Source: Yamadazyma tenuis (taxonomy: Eukaryota > Ascomycota > Pichiomycetes > Serinales > Debaryomycetaceae). Taken from it: a DNA stretch of 64,000 nucleotides. Both the position numbers and the translations under genes were made by a program. Under the pieces are notes generated by a model. The model had not been told where the DNA came from. It made no database searches and was given only the letters and a program-made list of their open reading frames with translations. Each line of letters opens with the position of its first letter. Within the stretch, counting starts at the first letter, position 1. The stretch lies in NCBI RefSeq assembly GCF_029203305.1, contig NC_089465.1, positions 930,001 through 994,000 of the forward strand, read 5' to 3'. Shown in pieces: positions 62,470 through 64,000 of this stretch.

Positions 62470-62932
62470 GTAACCCGTGTTTAATACCTTGAACCTTCTG
62501 TCAGCAACATAGCTGTTGTGACTAATTAATAGAAACGTTTATTGATGATTATTGTAGTTTTTCGCAGCCGGTTATTGAATCCATGATTTCACCTCAACAA
62601 ATAAACCCAGTATTAGCTTGCAGGAAGGGGCCAGAAATGTACTTCCTCTTCGTGTATACTAGTTGTGTTGGGTCAGAACTGCTGAAACCCTTAATCGAAA
62701 TTACCAGGCCTTCGAGACGCTGGGCGGGAGTATAAGACATGCCATACGAGCTCGGAAATCGAGAGCCCCGCTCTCCTAGATCCAAGGATGCCAAGACCCA
62801 ACCAGGGTACCCCTTTTATGACACTAACTGCTGTTTCGTACGACAGAAGTAGATGTAACTCAATGGCTATTGCTTTATCCTTTGAATCTCTGTCATTCGG
62901 TGCTTGATCGAGTTTATTGATCTTCAATAGTA
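62470..62932. other. Convergent intergenic region, no gene seen
   Basis: 463 bases between the stops of the siderophore transporter and the DUF202 protein. Short open frames here lack any recognisable feature. Confidence 0.45.
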
Positions 62933-63328
62933 TCAGTCCGTTTTGTAGCTTGAAACTAGTAACGCAATGTTTACCACAAATAATACCAATATAAGGACAA
63001 ACACCAAAACCGAGTGATAAACATTATTGAACCCAAAATTTTCGATCTTTCCTAGCTTATATCTCTTCATCGTGACAAAGTATGTGATTCCACTGAGCAC
63101 CAAGAACAAGCCCAGCAACGCTATTAACATATATGAAAGAACCTTTGAGTAATATGAACTTAGAAAGTCCTGCCTAAGGGGTGCAGATGACGATGAGTCC
63201 AATTTAAAGTTTAGTAGAATCCCAAACGATGTAATGAATAGGGTTGTGCTGAATCGTATAAACGACAAGCACGTCCTTTCACTTTGTAGGGCATCCCTAG
63301 GTTCACTGGTTTTGATCTTCAATATCAT
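62933..63328 (-). CDS. DUF202-type small membrane protein
   Basis: The 131-residue protein begins with the DUF202 signature RDALQSERTCLSFIRFSTTLF running into the first TM helix, shown here as RDALQSERT then LSFIRFS. Two further TM helices follow (about 63-85 and 107-127). The same fold occurs in the membrane part of Vtc proteins and in many uncharacterised fungal proteins. Function is unknown. The start at 63328 fits the family; in-frame ATGs upstream (63418 and 63433 region) would add residues without similarity. Confidence 0.8.
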   Translation of the reverse strand: MILKIKTSEPRDALQSERTCLSFIRFSTTLFITSFGILLNFKLDSSSSAPLRQDFLSSYYSKVLSYMLIALLGLFLVLSGITYFVTMKRYKLGKIENFGFNNVYHSVLVFVLILVLFVVNIALLVSSYKTD

Positions 63329-63421
63329 GGTTTTATGAAATGACTTGAAGAATGGTGCGAATATAGTGCGAGGACTGTGGCAGAGCTGGGGACAGCCACC
63401 CTTGTGAATTATTTTATACAT

Positions 63422-63497
63422 GGACAAACGTGCCATATACGAACATATGCGTCGTATGTGAACAAGTGTGCCATATATAAACAAATGTGACACATAC
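63422..63497. repeat. Four tandem imperfect 19-bp repeats
   Basis: Units at 63422-63440, 63441-63459, 63460-63478 and 63479-63497 follow the pattern gaacaa-tgtgccatata-. Units 1, 3 and 4 agree best; unit 2 is most diverged. It lies about 95 bases upstream of the DUF202 start and could be an array of factor-binding sites. Confidence 0.7.
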
Positions 63498-64000
63498 TAC
63501 AATCACTTGTATCGGATATCTAGGCTAGAACAGTCTGAAAAATTATGACTATGGGGATGAAAATGTTATTTATCTCTTTGATGGATTAGGCCACGCCTAA
63601 AATCGGGTCGTGGCTTGGTGCATTGTTTTCGATGAGCCTTGGGAGTCACTCGTGAGAATGCACAACTCCGAAGGGTGCATAGCACACTCCAAGCGGAAAA
63701 GTCTGACTCTGACGTGTCTGTACTTATTTTCCTTGTTTACTAGTCCGTTTCAGTGTAATTAATTGTTACATGCTCAAGAACGCCATTCCGCACACTTGGA
63801 ATCTGAAGCGTTTCAAGATCTTGTGCACAATGCAATTCAGATGCTCTGAAACAGGCACCTATTGCAATTACATTCGCACGGTGTAGGGGTATCTGTTACT
63901 CTCACCCAGTAGTTGTGATTGTATCATATTTTGTAATGTATCCTACAACGGCAGGTTAGGATAAAATGCGACATTAGCATCTAAAAAGATGACGCATTCG
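63498..64000. other. Right end of the window, no gene recognised
   Basis: 503 bases without a supported gene or RNA on either strand; probably upstream sequence of the DUF202 gene or of a gene beyond the window. Confidence 0.45.

Overview
The window is nuclear DNA from an ascomycete yeast of the CTG-Ser clade (Debaryomycetaceae/Metschnikowiaceae type; genus not determined). The genes are compact and almost intron-free, each with a recognisable Saccharomyces/Candida orthologue. Two positions show that CTG is read as serine. The invariant Ser of a MAP kinase HRDLKPSN loop is written CTG (6317-6319), and an Arg-Ser repeat in the Gts1-like ArfGAP is written with five CTG codons (39033-39059). All protein statements below were made from standard-code translations, so 'Leu' at a CTG should be read as Ser. 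A beta-mannosyltransferase (BMT/WRY) gene also fits a Candida/Debaryomyces relative.

Layout. 0-5 kb: a membrane-anchored EEP-fold nuclease/phosphatase, a tRNA-Gln preceded by a tRNA-like fragment, the ribosome-associated Hsp70 SSZ1 and a small unknown protein. 5.8-13.7 kb: MAP kinase CEK1, EMP24, a peroxisome-tagged aspartate aminotransferase, ARO2 with a Gcn4-type site, SRP102, VFA1 and GLC7. 14-30 kb: intron-containing RPS27, a beta-propeller-like type I membrane protein, two convergent C2H2 regulators (Msn2/4-like and Ace2/Swi5-like), KGD2, tRNA-Lys, a four-TM protein, a secreted proprotein with Kex2 sites, and a flavin-carrier/TRP-like protein. 30.6-46.9 kb: STT4, TIF6 divergent from USB1, GTS1, an unknown tail-anchored protein, MBP1 and a BMT. 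47-58 kb: a DHA1-type MFS pump, a sorbose-reductase-like SDR, mS41/FYV4, an ER cyclophilin ending KDEL, MED6, HNT2, TSA1, SEC18 and an alpha-glucoside permease. 58.1-60.7 kb is a gene-poor stretch. It leads to a siderophore-iron transporter (ARN/SIT1 type) whose promoter holds a GATA-factor site, a long inverted repeat and a TATA box. The right end holds a DUF202 membrane protein and a 4 x 19 bp tandem repeat.

This is ordinary eukaryotic gene order, not operons: neighbours are functionally unrelated. Themes that recur are the secretory pathway (EMP24, SRP102, SEC18, CPR5-like, VFA1, GTS1), signalling and cell-cycle transcription (CEK1, GLC7, MBP1, ACE2, MSN-like), and nutrient uptake at the right end (maltose-type sugar, siderophore iron). 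No virus, transposon or CRISPR was recognised. The most useful items to check are the possible dual-start USB1 with a presequence-like extension, the Kex2-type proprotein, the inverted repeat and GATA site of the siderophore transporter gene, the tRNA-like fragment next to tRNA-Gln, and the CTG evidence.
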